From Gammaproteobacteria bacterium 42_54_T18 (lineage in GTDB: Bacteria > Pseudomonadota > Gammaproteobacteria > Pseudomonadales > Ketobacteraceae): 64,000 nucleotides of DNA. The notes under the pieces were generated by a model. That model searched no databases. It was not told the DNA's origin and saw only the letters and a program-made list of their open reading frames with translations. Below are positions 37,599 through 47,378 of the stretch, piece by piece; position 1 is the first letter of the stretch; each line of letters begins with the position of its first letter. The stretch covers positions 1 to 64,000 of the forward strand of contig MAAL01000186.1 in assembly GCA_002163245.1 (NCBI GenBank), read 5' to 3'. Both the position numbers and the translations under genes were made by a program.

Positions 37599-38146
37599 TC
37601 ACACTAGGTTTGCAAGTAGATGATCTTCAGCCGACCAATCGTGGTTATCTACATGCTTTATAAACATATCCAATGCTGCTGTGGCGACCCCTTGATCAGC
37701 TGTAGCAAATTCAACCCTTCGAGACAATGTAGGCTCAATGATAGCTCTGTATTCGAGTTCAGGGCGTAAAAGTGAAAAACGCGGAATCACGGTAGCCCCC
37801 ATTCCATCACGAACCATACTCTGAATCCAGTCTTCACGCTGACTAGTGTATGCGATCTTAAGCTGAATCGTTTCATCGGCGCAAAACTTGATAAAATCTT
37901 GCCTGAATTCACAATGCAGCCGATCAACATAGCTTTGCTTAGCGATATCTCTAAGCGGTACAACATTCATATCGGCAAACTATGAAACCCACAAAACGCG
38001 CCATCAAGCTCTCCGCCAAGTTCGTCTTCAAGCCGTCTGATTGCTTGAGTTAATGCCGGCTGCGAGACGAAACATTGCTCTGCAGCACGAGTAAAATTCA
38101 GAGTTTCCGACAGTGTCAGAAAATAGCGTATTTGATTAAAATCCAT
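37599..38146 (-). pseudogene. LysR-type regulator pseudogene with internal deletions
   Basis: The start at 38146 gives a perfect LysR helix-turn-helix ([45 protein letters not shown]). It then jumps to [12 protein letters not shown] and a stop, and a second frame resumes [18 protein letters not shown] to the end. In intact LysR proteins about 110 residues lie between GGEL and the (L)DGAFC strand, and a further stretch lies before VPLRDIA. Two deletions, one shifting the frame, therefore explain the layout. Both remaining parts are otherwise well conserved, so the decay is recent. It lies in the same direction as the P460 genes, which it may once have controlled. Confidence 0.85.
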
Positions 38147-38261
38147 GACCTTTCATTAACCGTTGATTATAAATATTAATAGGGCGCTACCCAAAATAGG
38201 ATAACTCCGGTTCTAGCTTTAGGAAAATATTAGCTTAACCTTTGCGGCAAGATCTACCCTG

Positions 38262-38318
38262 TGAATGATTAGATACAAAAAAGGCGCCATAGGCGCCCTT
38301 TTTGTATCTAATCATTCA
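38262..38318. terminator. long bidirectional terminator beside recA
   Basis: 27-bp arms (38262-38288 and 38292-38318) with one mismatch and a 3-nt loop. The G/C-rich core GGCGCC is flanked by A- and T-runs, then by a further paired stretch (TGAATGATTAGATAC). It can stop transcription from recA and from the other side. Confidence 0.9.
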
Positions 38319-38339
38319 AGTACATTCATTAAAAATCGA

Positions 38340-39368
38340 TTAACCCTCAACCTCTTCTTTTTCTTGTACCTCTGGAACGGTAGATGTTAATAGCTGCGCA
38401 CGTATGTCACGTTCAATTTCTTCTGCAATTTCTGAGTTTTCACTTAGATATTTGGCAGCATTGGCTTTACCCTGGCCAATTTTGTCACCCTTATAGGCGT
38501 ACCATGCTCCAGATTTATCAACAAATCCACACTTCACTCCAAGATCCAACACTTCTCCCATATGGTAAATACCCTCACCGTAAAGAATTTGAAACTCAGC
38601 TTGCTTAAATGGTGGAGCCACCTTGTTTTTAACAACCTTAACACGGGTTTCATTACCTACAACCTCATCACCCTGCTTCACCGCTCCAGTTCGACGAATA
38701 TCTAACCTTACAGATGAATAGAATTTTAACGCGTTACCACCCGTCGTTGTTTCTGGTGAACCAAACATAACGCCAATTTTCATACGTATTTGGTTAATAA
38801 ATATAACTAAACAATTTGCGTGCTTCACACTACCGGTCAACTTACGCAACGCCTGAGACATCAATCGTGCCTGTAACCCTACATGAGTATCCCCCATATC
38901 GCCTTCCAGCTCTGCCTTTGGTACCAAAGCCGCAACCGAATCAATAATGATGACATCAACGGCATTTGAGCGAATCAACATATCTGTAATTTCAAGCGCC
39001 TGCTCTCCGGTGTCAGGCTGTGATACCAACAAATTGTCGACATCAACACCGAGTTTGCCCGCATAAATTGGGTCTAGTGCATGCTCAGCATCAACAAATG
39101 CACAGGTTGCACCTTGTTTTTGTGCTTCAGCAACAACTTGTAATGTTAACGTCGTTTTACCGGAAGATTCAGGGCCATAGATTTCAACAATACGACCTTT
39201 CGGTAAGCCACCAATACCCAAGGCTATGTCCAACCCTAGAGAGCCAGTTGAGATAGCAGGAATCGCTTGATGCTGCTGATCTCCCATTCGCATTACCGAA
39301 CCTTTACCAAATTGACGATCTATCTGTGACAATGCTGCACTCAGCGCTTTCTTTTTATTCTCATCCAT
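38340..39368 (-). CDS. recA: recombinase RecA
   Basis: 342 residues from ATG 39368 ([13 protein letters not shown]), with GAGGATCGAAAG upstream. Walker [11 protein letters not shown], Walker [11 protein letters not shown], the L2 region [25 protein letters not shown] and the acidic C-terminal tail ([10 protein letters not shown]) are all present. It catalyses strand exchange and activates LexA self-cleavage. A LexA box is 95 bp upstream. Its usual partner recX is far away at 20466-20990. Confidence 0.98.
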   Translation of the reverse strand: MDENKKKALSAALSQIDRQFGKGSVMRMGDQQHQAIPAISTGSLGLDIALGIGGLPKGRIVEIYGPESSGKTTLTLQVVAEAQKQGATCAFVDAEHALDPIYAGKLGVDVDNLLVSQPDTGEQALEITDMLIRSNAVDVIIIDSVAALVPKAELEGDMGDTHVGLQARLMSQALRKLTGSVKHANCLVIFINQIRMKIGVMFGSPETTTGGNALKFYSSVRLDIRRTGAVKQGDEVVGNETRVKVVKNKVAPPFKQAEFQILYGEGIYHMGEVLDLGVKCGFVDKSGAWYAYKGDKIGQGKANAAKYLSENSEIAEEIERDIRAQLLTSTVPEVQEKEEVEG

Positions 39369-39462
39369 CTTTCGATCCTCAACGTTGGTACGCATGCTTG
39401 GTATACGCACTTGAAGTGATTGCTTGAATTACGCTCTTCGATTAGTCAGCCCAAAGCAAACA

Positions 39463-39478
39463 CTGTAAATTTGAACAG
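39463..39478. promoter_or_regulatory. LexA box of recA
   Basis: CTGTAAATTTGAACAG is CTGT-N8-ACAG, the LexA consensus core. It sits between recA and pncC, which read in the same direction, so recA has its own SOS promoter. Confidence 0.85.
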
Positions 39479-39483
39479 TATTA

Positions 39484-40074
39484 TTACACAAGACTTTCCA
39501 CTTCGCCAATATCCTGTGCATTTTTTTTCTTCTTTTCTTTCCATTCCAGCACCCTAACCAGCAACCCTTGCAATGCCATGGCAACAGCCCCGCTTCGAAC
39601 CGCGGCTCTATCGCCAGGAAAAACCATCCTAGTAGCATCAACCTGACCCTCTACTACCCAAGCAATCCACACCAAGCCAACCGGTTTCTCCTCAGTTCCC
39701 CCATCTGGCCCAGCTAGACCACTAATCGCAACTGAAAACGTGGCATTTGACTTTTTTATTGCCCCTTTTGCCATCTCCTCAACAACAGACTTACTCACGG
39801 CACCATGCTTTTTCAGTGTTGTTACTTTAACAGCTAACATTTTTCGCTTGGCATCATTCGAATAAACGACAAACCCTCGATCAAACCAGGCAGAACTACC
39901 AGCCACAGAAGTGATTGCAGACGAAACACCGCCTCCAGTGCAAGACTCAGCCGTGCTAATCAATACACCCTGGCCTTCTAATGCTTTTCCTAAATGTGCA
40001 GCAAGTTCATCTGCCACAACATGACCCAAATCCACCACGTGGTTGGCCCCTTTTATCCAATAAATTAGGCGCAA
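39484..40074 (-). CDS. pncC: nicotinamide-nucleotide amidase (CinA C-terminal domain)
   Basis: 196 residues at the longest start; a GTG near residue 20 gives a more usual length. STAESCTGGGVSSAIT, VYSNDAKRKML, ISGLAGPDGGTEEKPVGLVW are the amidase motifs. It deamidates NMN to nicotinate mononucleotide in pyridine-nucleotide salvage. The cinA-recA order is typical of gammaproteobacteria. The C-terminus is lysine-rich (WKEKKKKN). Confidence 0.92.
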   Translation of the reverse strand: MRLIYWIKGANHVVDLGHVVADELAAHLGKALEGQGVLISTAESCTGGGVSSAITSVAGSSAWFDRGFVVYSNDAKRKMLAVKVTTLKKHGAVSKSVVEEMAKGAIKKSNATFSVAISGLAGPDGGTEEKPVGLVWIAWVVEGQVDATRMVFPGDRAAVRSGAVAMALQGLLVRVLEWKEKKKKNAQDIGEVESLV

Positions 40075-40241
40075 ATACTACCGCAGTTTTTATTCGCAAA
40101 CACGACTTTTCAACGATCTTAACAATGAAGACCTAAACCGGTTAACCCTCATACAAAAGATCCCACGTTAAGGCTAGATCCCACATCAAATGGACTATAT
40201 CATTGCCCTTTTCAATGCACCCAATAGATAAGCGAACTTCA

Positions 40242-42827
40242 ATGACAGCCGTGACAGACCAACTCGCAAAACACACACCTATGATGCAACAATACTTTCG
40301 CATCAAAGCTGAACACCCTAGTGAATTGGTGTTTTATCGTATGGGGGATTTTTACGAGTTATTTTTTGACGATGCAAAAACGGCAGCCAATCTTCTGGAT
40401 ATCACCCTCACATCTCGAGGAAAATCCGGCGGCGAACCAATTCCTATGGCCGGTATTCCGTACCATGCAGCTGAAAACTATCTTGCGCGACTAGTAAAGA
40501 TTGGGGTATCCATTGCTGTCGTAGAGCAATTTGGCGACCCTGCAACAACTAAAGGTCCACTCGAAAGGAAAGTGGCCAGGATAGTTACCCCAGGCACTAT
40601 CAGTGACGAAGCCCTACTAGAAGAGCGCAGTGAAAACCTGCTAACAGCAATTTGTGCAGAAGGGGATCAAATCGGTATTGCCTCCCTCGATATTGCCAGT
40701 GGCCGCTTTATTATCACACAATGTACGGGCTTGCCCGCACTTGATGCTGAGCTTGCCCGCCTAAGTCCCGCAGAATTACTCGCACCTGATAACAGCCAGC
40801 TGAGTAATTATGCTAGCAAGCGCCCAGGGTTTCGAGCTCGTCCTATCTGGGAGTTTGATACTGAGTCTGCTCAACGCTCATTAATACAACAATTTCAAAC
40901 CAAAGACCTTTCTGGCTTTGGTTGCGAAGAATTACCTACGGCCATTGCAGCCGCAGGCTGTTTACTACAATACGCCAAAGAAACCCAACGGGCCGCGTTA
41001 CCTCATATTCGCGCCATCAAGGTGGAGTCACTAGATGACTGCGTTGTTCTTGATGCAGCTACTCGAAAGAATTTAGAGCTTGTAGAAAACCTTCAAGGGG
41101 AGTTTGAACACACGCTTGCTTGGGTTTTGGACAAAACTCAAACTCCCATGGGAAGTCGCCTACTTCGACGTTGGATCAATCGCCCTATTCGCAACCGGGA
41201 AATACTCACCTCTCGCCAGCAAGCCATTGAAACCCTGCTTACAGATTATCAATATGAACCCCTGCAAAGCATACTCCATCAAATTGGTGATATTGAACGA
41301 ATATTAGCGCGTGTTGCACTGAAATCTGCGCGCCCACGAGATCTAAGTCGACTTAGGGATGGCCTACAATTACTCCCTGATTTACAGATCGCGCTCGCCC
41401 CTTTTGATATTGACACCATTACCACCATTGCGCAGCGTATCAGCACCTACCCTGAACTTGCCGAATTACTCAGCAACGCGATTATCGAGATACCCCCTGT
41501 TTTAATCAGGGATGGCGGTGTCATTAAAACAGGCTACGACGCAGAACTTGATGAACTTCAATCACTTAGCGAAAACGCTGGCGCTTACCTGGTTCAATTA
41601 GAACAGCGCGAAAAAGAGAAAACCGGTATTTCCACGTTAAAAGTGGGGTACAACCGAGTGCACGGCTACTTCATTGAAATCAGCAAGGCCAATAGCGCCA
41701 ATGCCCCTACTGAGTACATTCGCCGCCAAACCTTAAAAAATGCCGAACGTTTTATCACTCCAGAATTAAAAGCCTTCGAAGATAAAGCACTTAGCGCAAA
41801 AAGTCGCGCCCTTGCCAGAGAGAAAGCGCTATACGATGAGCTTGTTGACAACTTGCATAATCACCTACTGGAATTACAAAACAGTTTCGAAGCTGTATGT
41901 GAGCTTGACGTGCTTTCCTGCTTTGCAGAACGGGCGGACACACTAGCATTATCTCGCCCAGAGCTTGTGGACGAACCCGGTATTCACATAACTGCTGGTC
42001 GTCACCCCGTTGTTGAACAAGTACTTGAAGAAGCATTTATCCCTAACGACCTGATGTTAGATAGCCACCGAAAAATGCTGGTCATCACAGGCCCGAACAT
42101 GGGCGGTAAATCAACATTTATGCGCCAAACCGCGCTGGTCGCATTACTTTCTCATATCGGGTGCTTTGTTCCTGCCGAACACGTTCGCATCGGTCCAATT
42201 GATCGTATCTTTACACGCATAGGCTCATCAGATGATTTAGCGGGAGGCCGATCTACCTTTATGGTTGAAATGACAGAAACTGCAAACATCCTCCATAATG
42301 CAACTAAACACAGTCTAGTTATCATGGATGAAATAGGACGAGGCACCAGTACATTCGACGGTTTATCATTAGCTTGGGCGTGTGCCAATTATTTAGCACT
42401 GCATATTCAGTCCCTAACCCTGTTTGCTACCCATTATTTTGAGCTAACTCAATTGCCCGAAACCGCGCCAGGAGTTGTCAACGTCCACCTGACCGCTCAT
42501 GAAGAAGGTGACAAAATACTGTTTTTACACAAAGTCGAAGAGGGTCCTGCCAGCCAGAGCTATGGGTTACAAGTCGCTAAACTGGCGGGGCTGCCTGACT
42601 CTGTTATTGACAACGCCAGACGCAAATTAAAGCAACTAGAGAAGCAGGAAGTTAATAGCACCGCGCTATCAGACGCTAATTCTCCTATTCAAAGCGACTT
42701 ATTCAGTGAACCGGCAAAACCACACCCTGCGATAGAAAGTATCAGTAAGTTAGATCCAGACTGCCTAAACCCAAGGCAAGCTTTAGATATGATCTATCGA
42801 CTCAAAGAGCTAACAGAAAAAAACTAA
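40242..42827 (+). CDS. mutS: DNA mismatch repair protein MutS
   Basis: 861 residues from ATG 40242 (ATG 40215 or TTG 40203 are possible). Mismatch-binding [15 protein letters not shown] (Phe-x-Glu in the domain I loop region), the clamp with [16 protein letters not shown], and the ABC ATPase: [14 protein letters not shown] (Walker A), [20 protein letters not shown] (Walker B) and ATHYFELT. It recognises mismatches and recruits MutL. The position between recA and fdxA-rpoS matches pseudomonads. Confidence 0.98.
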   Translation: MTAVTDQLAKHTPMMQQYFRIKAEHPSELVFYRMGDFYELFFDDAKTAANLLDITLTSRGKSGGEPIPMAGIPYHAAENYLARLVKIGVSIAVVEQFGDPATTKGPLERKVARIVTPGTISDEALLEERSENLLTAICAEGDQIGIASLDIASGRFIITQCTGLPALDAELARLSPAELLAPDNSQLSNYASKRPGFRARPIWEFDTESAQRSLIQQFQTKDLSGFGCEELPTAIAAAGCLLQYAKETQRAALPHIRAIKVESLDDCVVLDAATRKNLELVENLQGEFEHTLAWVLDKTQTPMGSRLLRRWINRPIRNREILTSRQQAIETLLTDYQYEPLQSILHQIGDIERILARVALKSARPRDLSRLRDGLQLLPDLQIALAPFDIDTITTIAQRISTYPELAELLSNAIIEIPPVLIRDGGVIKTGYDAELDELQSLSENAGAYLVQLEQREKEKTGISTLKVGYNRVHGYFIEISKANSANAPTEYIRRQTLKNAERFITPELKAFEDKALSAKSRALAREKALYDELVDNLHNHLLELQNSFEAVCELDVLSCFAERADTLALSRPELVDEPGIHITAGRHPVVEQVLEEAFIPNDLMLDSHRKMLVITGPNMGGKSTFMRQTALVALLSHIGCFVPAEHVRIGPIDRIFTRIGSSDDLAGGRSTFMVEMTETANILHNATKHSLVIMDEIGRGTSTFDGLSLAWACANYLALHIQSLTLFATHYFELTQLPETAPGVVNVHLTAHEEGDKILFLHKVEEGPASQSYGLQVAKLAGLPDSVIDNARRKLKQLEKQEVNSTALSDANSPIQSDLFSEPAKPHPAIESISKLDPDCLNPRQALDMIYRLKELTEKN

Positions 42828-42934
42828 CACCTTCGATGCATAGGCAGGAATGTGTCAATACTAACCCTGTTCATCAACAACAAAGTAACGTACTATATCG
42901 CGCTGAATAAAGCTGAGAGAGAGGACTCTAAGTC

Positions 42935-43258
42935 ATGACGTTTGTGGTAGCCGAAAATTGCATAAAATGTAAATACACCGACTGCGTTGAAGTGTGTCCT
43001 GTAGATTGTTTTTACGAAGGACCTAACTTCCTTGTCATTCACCCTGACGAATGTATTGATTGCGCTTTGTGTGAGCCAGAATGCCCCGCAAATGCAATAT
43101 ACTCGGAAGACGAGCTTCCCGCGGATCAGACTGCGTTTGTTGAGATTAACGCCGAGCTTGCCGAAGTATGGCCAAACATTACAGAACAAAAAGATGCATT
43201 AGCAGACGCTGATGACTGGGATGGTGTCGAAGGAAAAGCAGAGAAGCTTGAACGCTAA
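42935..43258 (+). CDS. fdxA: 7Fe ferredoxin FdxA
   Basis: 107 residues. N-terminal cysteines [20 protein letters not shown] and [12 protein letters not shown] bind a 3Fe-4S and a 4Fe-4S cluster. It is a short electron carrier of the Azotobacter type. It is followed by a strong terminator and, on the other strand, by the RsmZ-like RNA, the same gene order as in Pseudomonas. Confidence 0.95.
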   Translation: MTFVVAENCIKCKYTDCVEVCPVDCFYEGPNFLVIHPDECIDCALCEPECPANAIYSEDELPADQTAFVEINAELAEVWPNITEQKDALADADDWDGVEGKAEKLER

Positions 43259-43282
43259 TTTGCCCGACCCAAAAGAACGAAT

Positions 43283-43311
43283 AAAAAAAGGCAGTTTATC
43301 TGCCTTTTTTT
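43283..43311 (+). terminator. fdxA terminator
   Basis: AAAAAAAGGCAG / CTGCCTTTTTTT perfect arms around TTTAT, ending in a T-run; the A-run makes it usable from both strands. Confidence 0.9.
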
Positions 43312-43401
43312 GTGGGCAGCATTCATAAATGACCTAGATATAAACCAAGAACAAATAAAGCAAGATCAAAGAGACATAGAGTACGACAAAAACACTAGCA
43401 C

Positions 43402-43645
43402 AAAAAAAGAAGGGCGACTTACGTCGCCCCACCTCGCTTTGAACACTCCATTGTTCTGGCTTCCTGCCGAGTCTTCCTGACTTCATACGTTCCCTGTAAA
43501 CATCCTATCCTTACCCTAATCCTTAACGATCCATGTTTGGGCTCCTGCCCTTAATCCTTTAGAAGCATCCTGCCTCACTTCCCTGTACAAGCATCCTTAC
43601 TCAACGTCCTAGAAATCCTTTTCTTTGTCCTCAGCCTCCCTGGCT
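43402..43645 (-). ncRNA. rsmZ: CsrB/RsmZ-like CsrA-sequestering RNA
   Basis: The minus strand of this 240-nt noncoding stretch carries 17 GGA motifs, many as AGGA or AGGGA separated by roughly 8-20 nt, and ends in a hairpin GGGCGACGTAAGTCGCCC followed by a T-run (43408-43402). A promoter-like TTGTAT-17 bp-TTTATA at 43679-43651 predicts a start near 43645. It lies between fdxA and rpoS on the strand of rpoS, the position of rsmZ in Pseudomonas. GGA-rich RNAs of this family titrate CsrA/RsmA dimers; csrA is in this window at 15984-16175. The GGA count is closer to CsrB than to the shorter Pseudomonas RsmZ. Confidence 0.85.
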
Positions 43646-43820
43646 ACGGATATAAATTTAACAGAACCCTCAAATACAACAAGCAACCAAAAACCAAAAA
43701 CCATACTTTGCCATTATTCATAAAAACAAATAAATTTATATTTTTCATAGGCTTATGTAAAACCAATCCAATTTAGTAGGCGCTATCAGGCAGCATTTTG
43801 ATAAATTATCCTACAACGTC

Positions 43821-43838
43821 CGTGAGACATGTCGCACA
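43821..43838 (-). promoter_or_regulatory. GacA-box-like upstream activating site
   Basis: The minus strand reads TGTGCG-ACATGT-CTCACG, matching 9 of the 12 fixed bases of the GacA/UvrY site TGTAAG-N6-CTTACA. It is about 180 bp upstream of the predicted rsmZ start, a distance like that of UAS elements in pseudomonads. Confidence 0.5.
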
Positions 43839-44059
43839 CCTGGACAAGCAATTATCTTACGAATGAAATTTTGATTAAATTTTCCTTTAATTTACAAGTA
43901 ACTAACCTAAATCTGACAAAAAAATAGACAAACACGACTGTAAATTGACACTTAATGCAAGCTAGTAAATGGCTGCACAGAGCATAGATACCCTGTTTGT
44001 TATGAAAAAATGAAAGTAGGATTAGCTAATGGAGCAATGTATACTCGAGTCATCTTTTG

Positions 44060-44094
44060 AAAAAAAGAAGGGCGGTTTACCGCCCGCCTCGCTT
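44060..44094 (-). terminator. second hairpin, near-copy of the rsmZ terminator
   Basis: The minus strand has AAAGCGAGG, then a GGGCGG-TAAA-CCGCCC stem and TTCTTTTTTT, closely similar in order and sequence to the rsmZ end (AAAGCGAGG, then the stem and TTCTTTTTTT). It may be a terminator backup for rpoS or the tail of a duplicated, truncated RNA gene. Between the rsmZ promoter and this hairpin (43840-44060) nothing else is recognised. Confidence 0.6.
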
Positions 44095-44112
44095 TTATTT
44101 CGCTTACGTTTC

Positions 44113-44169
44113 AATAAATAAGCATAAAAAAACCGCCCTAGATTGGCGGTTTTTTTATGCTTATTTATT
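44113..44169. terminator. rpoS terminator, perfect 25-bp stem
   Basis: Arms 44113-44137 and 44145-44169 are perfectly complementary around a 7-nt loop. The core is ACCGCC/GGCGGT, with A- and T-runs and an extra paired AATAAATAAGCAT extension. It is 17 bp after the rpoS stop. Confidence 0.9.
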
Positions 44170-44185
44170 ACTCACGATTCTCAAT

Positions 44186-45268
44186 TTACACTCCAAACAA
44201 AGATTCCCCTGACAATCCGTGCTTTTCCAAGACATCTTTTAGTCGCTTCAAAGCTTCCACTTGAATCTGGCGAACTCTCTCACGCGTAAGGCCAATTTCA
44301 CGCCCCACTTCCTCAAGGGTGCTCATCTCATACCCACGAAGACCAAAGCGGCGTGCAATAACTTCTCGCTGCTTATTCGGCAATTGATCCAACCAATAAT
44401 CAATGCTGCCTTTCAAGTTAGTATCCTGCAACACCTCCGCTGGATCAGACACCTTGGCATCAGGGATAGTGTCCAGTAAGGATTTCTCTGAATCGTAACC
44501 CATAGGGGTATCTACAGACGAAACTCTCTCATTAAGCCCCAGCATGCGCTTTACGTCTTGCACTGGTTTGTCTAACAAATCTGCAATTTCTTCTGGGCTA
44601 GGTTCATGATCTAGCTTTTGAGTTAATTCTCTAGCAGCTCGAAGATAAACATTAAGCTCTTTAACAACATGAATTGGGAGTCGAATGGTACGCGTTTGAT
44701 TCATGATCGCACGCTCAATCGTTTGACGTATCCACCATGTAGCATATGTTGAAAAGCGGAAGCCACGCTCAGGGTCAAATTTTTCTACCGCTCGAATCAG
44801 GCCAAGGTTGCCCTCTTCGATCAGATCTAACAAAGAAAGACCTCGATTAACATAACGACGAGCAATCTTTACAACTAAGCGGAGATTGCTCTCAATCATT
44901 CGCTTACGGGCATCATCATAACCCCGCAACGCTCTTCGAGCGTAATACACCTCTTCCTCTGGCGTTAACAAAGGAGAAAAACCGATTTCGTTTAAGTACA
45001 GTTGCGTGGCATCCAGGGTTTTCTGAAAACCTGCCTCTGTTTTCTTTACTTTGACATCTTCATTTTTTTTCAAAAAAGCATCGGCATCATCTCCCACTTT
45101 ACGATGCTTAGCCCGCAGTTCTGCTGCCCTCTCCTCAAACGCCCCCTCAATTACATGATCCTGAGCGATATCACAGAGCTCAACCTCAACAGCCGCCTTT
45201 ACTTCAACAGCTACTTTCACCTCAACAGCCGCCTTGACCTCAACCTTTTCCCTTTCTGCTTGCATCAT
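44186..45268 (-). CDS. rpoS: stationary-phase sigma factor RpoS
   Basis: About 360 residues; the start is uncertain (ATG 45280, 45268 or 45265; a TTG at 45316 is possible). Sigma-70 regions are complete: [21 protein letters not shown] (1.2), [20 protein letters not shown] (2.1-2.2), [19 protein letters not shown] (2.3-2.4), [12 protein letters not shown] (3) and [27 protein letters not shown] (4.2). The N-terminal extension is a low-complexity stretch of repeated [10 protein letters not shown] units followed by acidic residues, unlike pseudomonad RpoS. It directs general-stress transcription. Neighbouring rsmZ suggests it is subject to post-transcriptional control. Confidence 0.95.
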   Translation of the reverse strand: MMQAEREKVEVKAAVEVKVAVEVKAAVEVELCDIAQDHVIEGAFEERAAELRAKHRKVGDDADAFLKKNEDVKVKKTEAGFQKTLDATQLYLNEIGFSPLLTPEEEVYYARRALRGYDDARKRMIESNLRLVVKIARRYVNRGLSLLDLIEEGNLGLIRAVEKFDPERGFRFSTYATWWIRQTIERAIMNQTRTIRLPIHVVKELNVYLRAARELTQKLDHEPSPEEIADLLDKPVQDVKRMLGLNERVSSVDTPMGYDSEKSLLDTIPDAKVSDPAEVLQDTNLKGSIDYWLDQLPNKQREVIARRFGLRGYEMSTLEEVGREIGLTRERVRQIQVEALKRLKDVLEKHGLSGESLFGV

Positions 45269-45423
45269 TATTTTTCTCATCCCACGCAAAAGGTCATTTC
45301 CCCATGCATCGCCCAATCTGATCCACCAACTTAATCAAATCTCCGCCACATGCGTACAAACCCAAAATCAACCCACCGTTAAACGGTCCCGTAATCTGCT
45401 TACCTCTACGCTACCCGTTCCTT

Positions 45424-46197
45424 CTAGCGCTTAGGTAAATAGGCCAATGGATTAACGGGTTTTCCGTTTCGACGAATCTCAAAATGTAATTTATTTCGAT
45501 TCGCCCCACTGGATCCTATTTCGGCAATTTTCTGCCCGGCTTTAGCATAATTTCCCTCTTTTACTAAAAGCCTTTGATTGTGTGCATATGCACTTAGGTA
45601 AGAGTCATTGTGTTTTATGATAATCAAGTTTCCGTAACCAACCAAACCCTGACCGCTATAAACCACCTTACCAGACGCTGCCGCATAAACTGGAGCCCCC
45701 CGGCGCCCAGCAAAATCGATCCCCTTATTCACATTCCCTCGACTGGAGAATTTAGTGATAACAGAACCACTCGCTGGCCACGTCCAGACTATGTTTACTC
45801 TTTTATGTCTTTGATTTGCAACTTTTTCTTGTACCGGTTTGATCTTGGTTTCTGGTTTTTTATAACGTTTCTTCTTGTATTGGGTTATTTTTTTTAAAGA
45901 ATTGTTGGTTTTTCGTTGCTTTGTGACAGGCTTAACAGCAAGTCGAATTCGTTGCCCTGGAAAAATACTATAGGGGTAACCGATACCATTCGACCTCGCG
46001 AGCTCTTTATAATTACGATGGTATCGCCATGCGATAGAGAACATTGTATCCCCTTTGGCAACCACGTGCGTACCTTTGGTCACGGGGGATGGGGCTCGAT
46101 ATAGATCGGTAACAGGAGCGAAATTATTTTGACTGCACGCAACAAATTGCAGACAAAAAATCACACTTAAAATTGCACGTACGATCCTAAACCCCAT
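45424..46197 (-). CDS. nlpD: NlpD-family lipoprotein (LysM + degenerate M23)
   Basis: 257 residues. Lipoprotein signal peptide ending FVACS; LysM domain THVVAKGDTMFSIAWRYHRN...YPYSIFPGQRIRL; a lysine-rich linker; and an M23-like domain (NKGIDFAGRRGAPVYAAASGKVVYSG, NLIIIKHNDSYLSAYAHN, LHFEIRRNGKPVNPLAYLPKR). The zinc-binding His at the first position is Asn, as in E. coli NlpD, so it activates amidases rather than cutting peptidoglycan itself. It is outer-membrane anchored, upstream of rpoS as usual, and probably carries an rpoS promoter. Confidence 0.92.
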   Translation of the reverse strand: MGFRIVRAILSVIFCLQFVACSQNNFAPVTDLYRAPSPVTKGTHVVAKGDTMFSIAWRYHRNYKELARSNGIGYPYSIFPGQRIRLAVKPVTKQRKTNNSLKKITQYKKKRYKKPETKIKPVQEKVANQRHKRVNIVWTWPASGSVITKFSSRGNVNKGIDFAGRRGAPVYAAASGKVVYSGQGLVGYGNLIIIKHNDSYLSAYAHNQRLLVKEGNYAKAGQKIAEIGSSGANRNKLHFEIRRNGKPVNPLAYLPKR

Positions 46198-46379
46198 TAC
46201 GCAGAAAGCACCCTTCTATGATATCAGACTAAAAACACGCCTTATTATTTACCTAACCACCTTAGACCAAAAAGAAATAAATACATCAACATCTATCTCA
46301 AAAAAGTCTACCCAAATTACCCACAAAAAAAGCAAATTATCATTTTCACCCTAATAGAAGATAAGAGCCTTATAAAATA

Positions 46380-47312
46380 TTAGCTCACTTTTTGACGCGC
46401 AATACGCTCAATACCCAAAACTAAGACAATGGCAAACAGTGCCAACCCTGCACAATAAAATAGCTGATGGTCTTGCCCTACTATCTCCGCATATTGAAAC
46501 GGCATAAGATTTTCTTGTGTTAGTGGTACCTCTACACCGTGACTGTTCATTCGCCACGTCAACGTGTGCTTCCAGGGCCACACTTTGTTTAACGATCCCA
46601 GCATAAATCCCGTCAACAATGCCATTGTTGCCTCATGATAACGAGATAGCAACCAAGACAAGAACCGCGAGAAAACCATTAAGCCGGTGACACAGCCAGC
46701 GGCAAAGATCGCCAACACTCCAACATCAAAACCTTTGATAGCTTCCATAACATGGCTATACATCCCTAACAGCAACAATATAAAGCTCCCAGAGATTCCC
46801 GGTAGAATCATTGCACAGATAGCGATAGAACCCGCTAAAAACAAACTCATAGACGTTGCCTCAATCTCTGCCGGGTTTAGAACGGTTATGCTGTAGGCAA
46901 CAACAACGCCAAAGGAGAGCGACAGTACATTAGAGACACCCCAGCGTGTAATTTGTTTCGCCATATACAATGAGGACACCAATATTAAGCCAAAGAAAAA
47001 TGACCATAGCAAATTGGGGTATGTCGCCAACAGATGCGTAATCACCCTTGCAAGGCTCACAACACTAGTGGCTATCCCAAGCATCAAAATCAATAAAAAA
47101 TTACCATTCACAGCTGCCCAAAACGCCTTTGGCCCCTCAGTAAACAACACCTTGATGGAACCAGGTCCCACAGACTTGATGCTGTTAAGTAGCTCCTCAT
47201 AAATACCAGTCAGAAAAGCGATAGTGCCGCCACTCACGCCAGGAACCACATCAGCAGCCCCCATTGCCATACCTTTTACATACAATAGTGAACGCTGCTT
47301 TAAATCAGCCAT
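46380..47312 (-). CDS. DUF368 (PopT-type) membrane protein
   Basis: 310 residues with about eight membrane helices. The family signature MGAADVVPGVSGGTIAFLTGIYEEL is at the N-terminus, repeated later as CAMILPGISGSFILLLLGMYSHV. DUF368/PopT proteins act as undecaprenyl-phosphate translocases that recycle the lipid carrier of cell-wall synthesis; applying that here is family inference. It lies between nlpD and pcm, where pseudomonads have no such gene. Confidence 0.85.
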   Translation of the reverse strand: MADLKQRSLLYVKGMAMGAADVVPGVSGGTIAFLTGIYEELLNSIKSVGPGSIKVLFTEGPKAFWAAVNGNFLLILMLGIATSVVSLARVITHLLATYPNLLWSFFFGLILVSSLYMAKQITRWGVSNVLSLSFGVVVAYSITVLNPAEIEATSMSLFLAGSIAICAMILPGISGSFILLLLGMYSHVMEAIKGFDVGVLAIFAAGCVTGLMVFSRFLSWLLSRYHEATMALLTGFMLGSLNKVWPWKHTLTWRMNSHGVEVPLTQENLMPFQYAEIVGQDHQLFYCAGLALFAIVLVLGIERIARQKVS

Positions 47313-47378
47313 GGTTAACCTTATTTATTATGAGAATAGAGAAGAGTGTCAGCAAGCATTTACATCATACTGACAGTA

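Noticed and set aside
43430-43645. Repeated TCC-rich motifs suggesting a CRISPR array or microsatellite
   Set aside because: The units are 5-7 bases with irregular spacing and no constant repeat; as GGA on the other strand they fit a CsrA-binding RNA much better.
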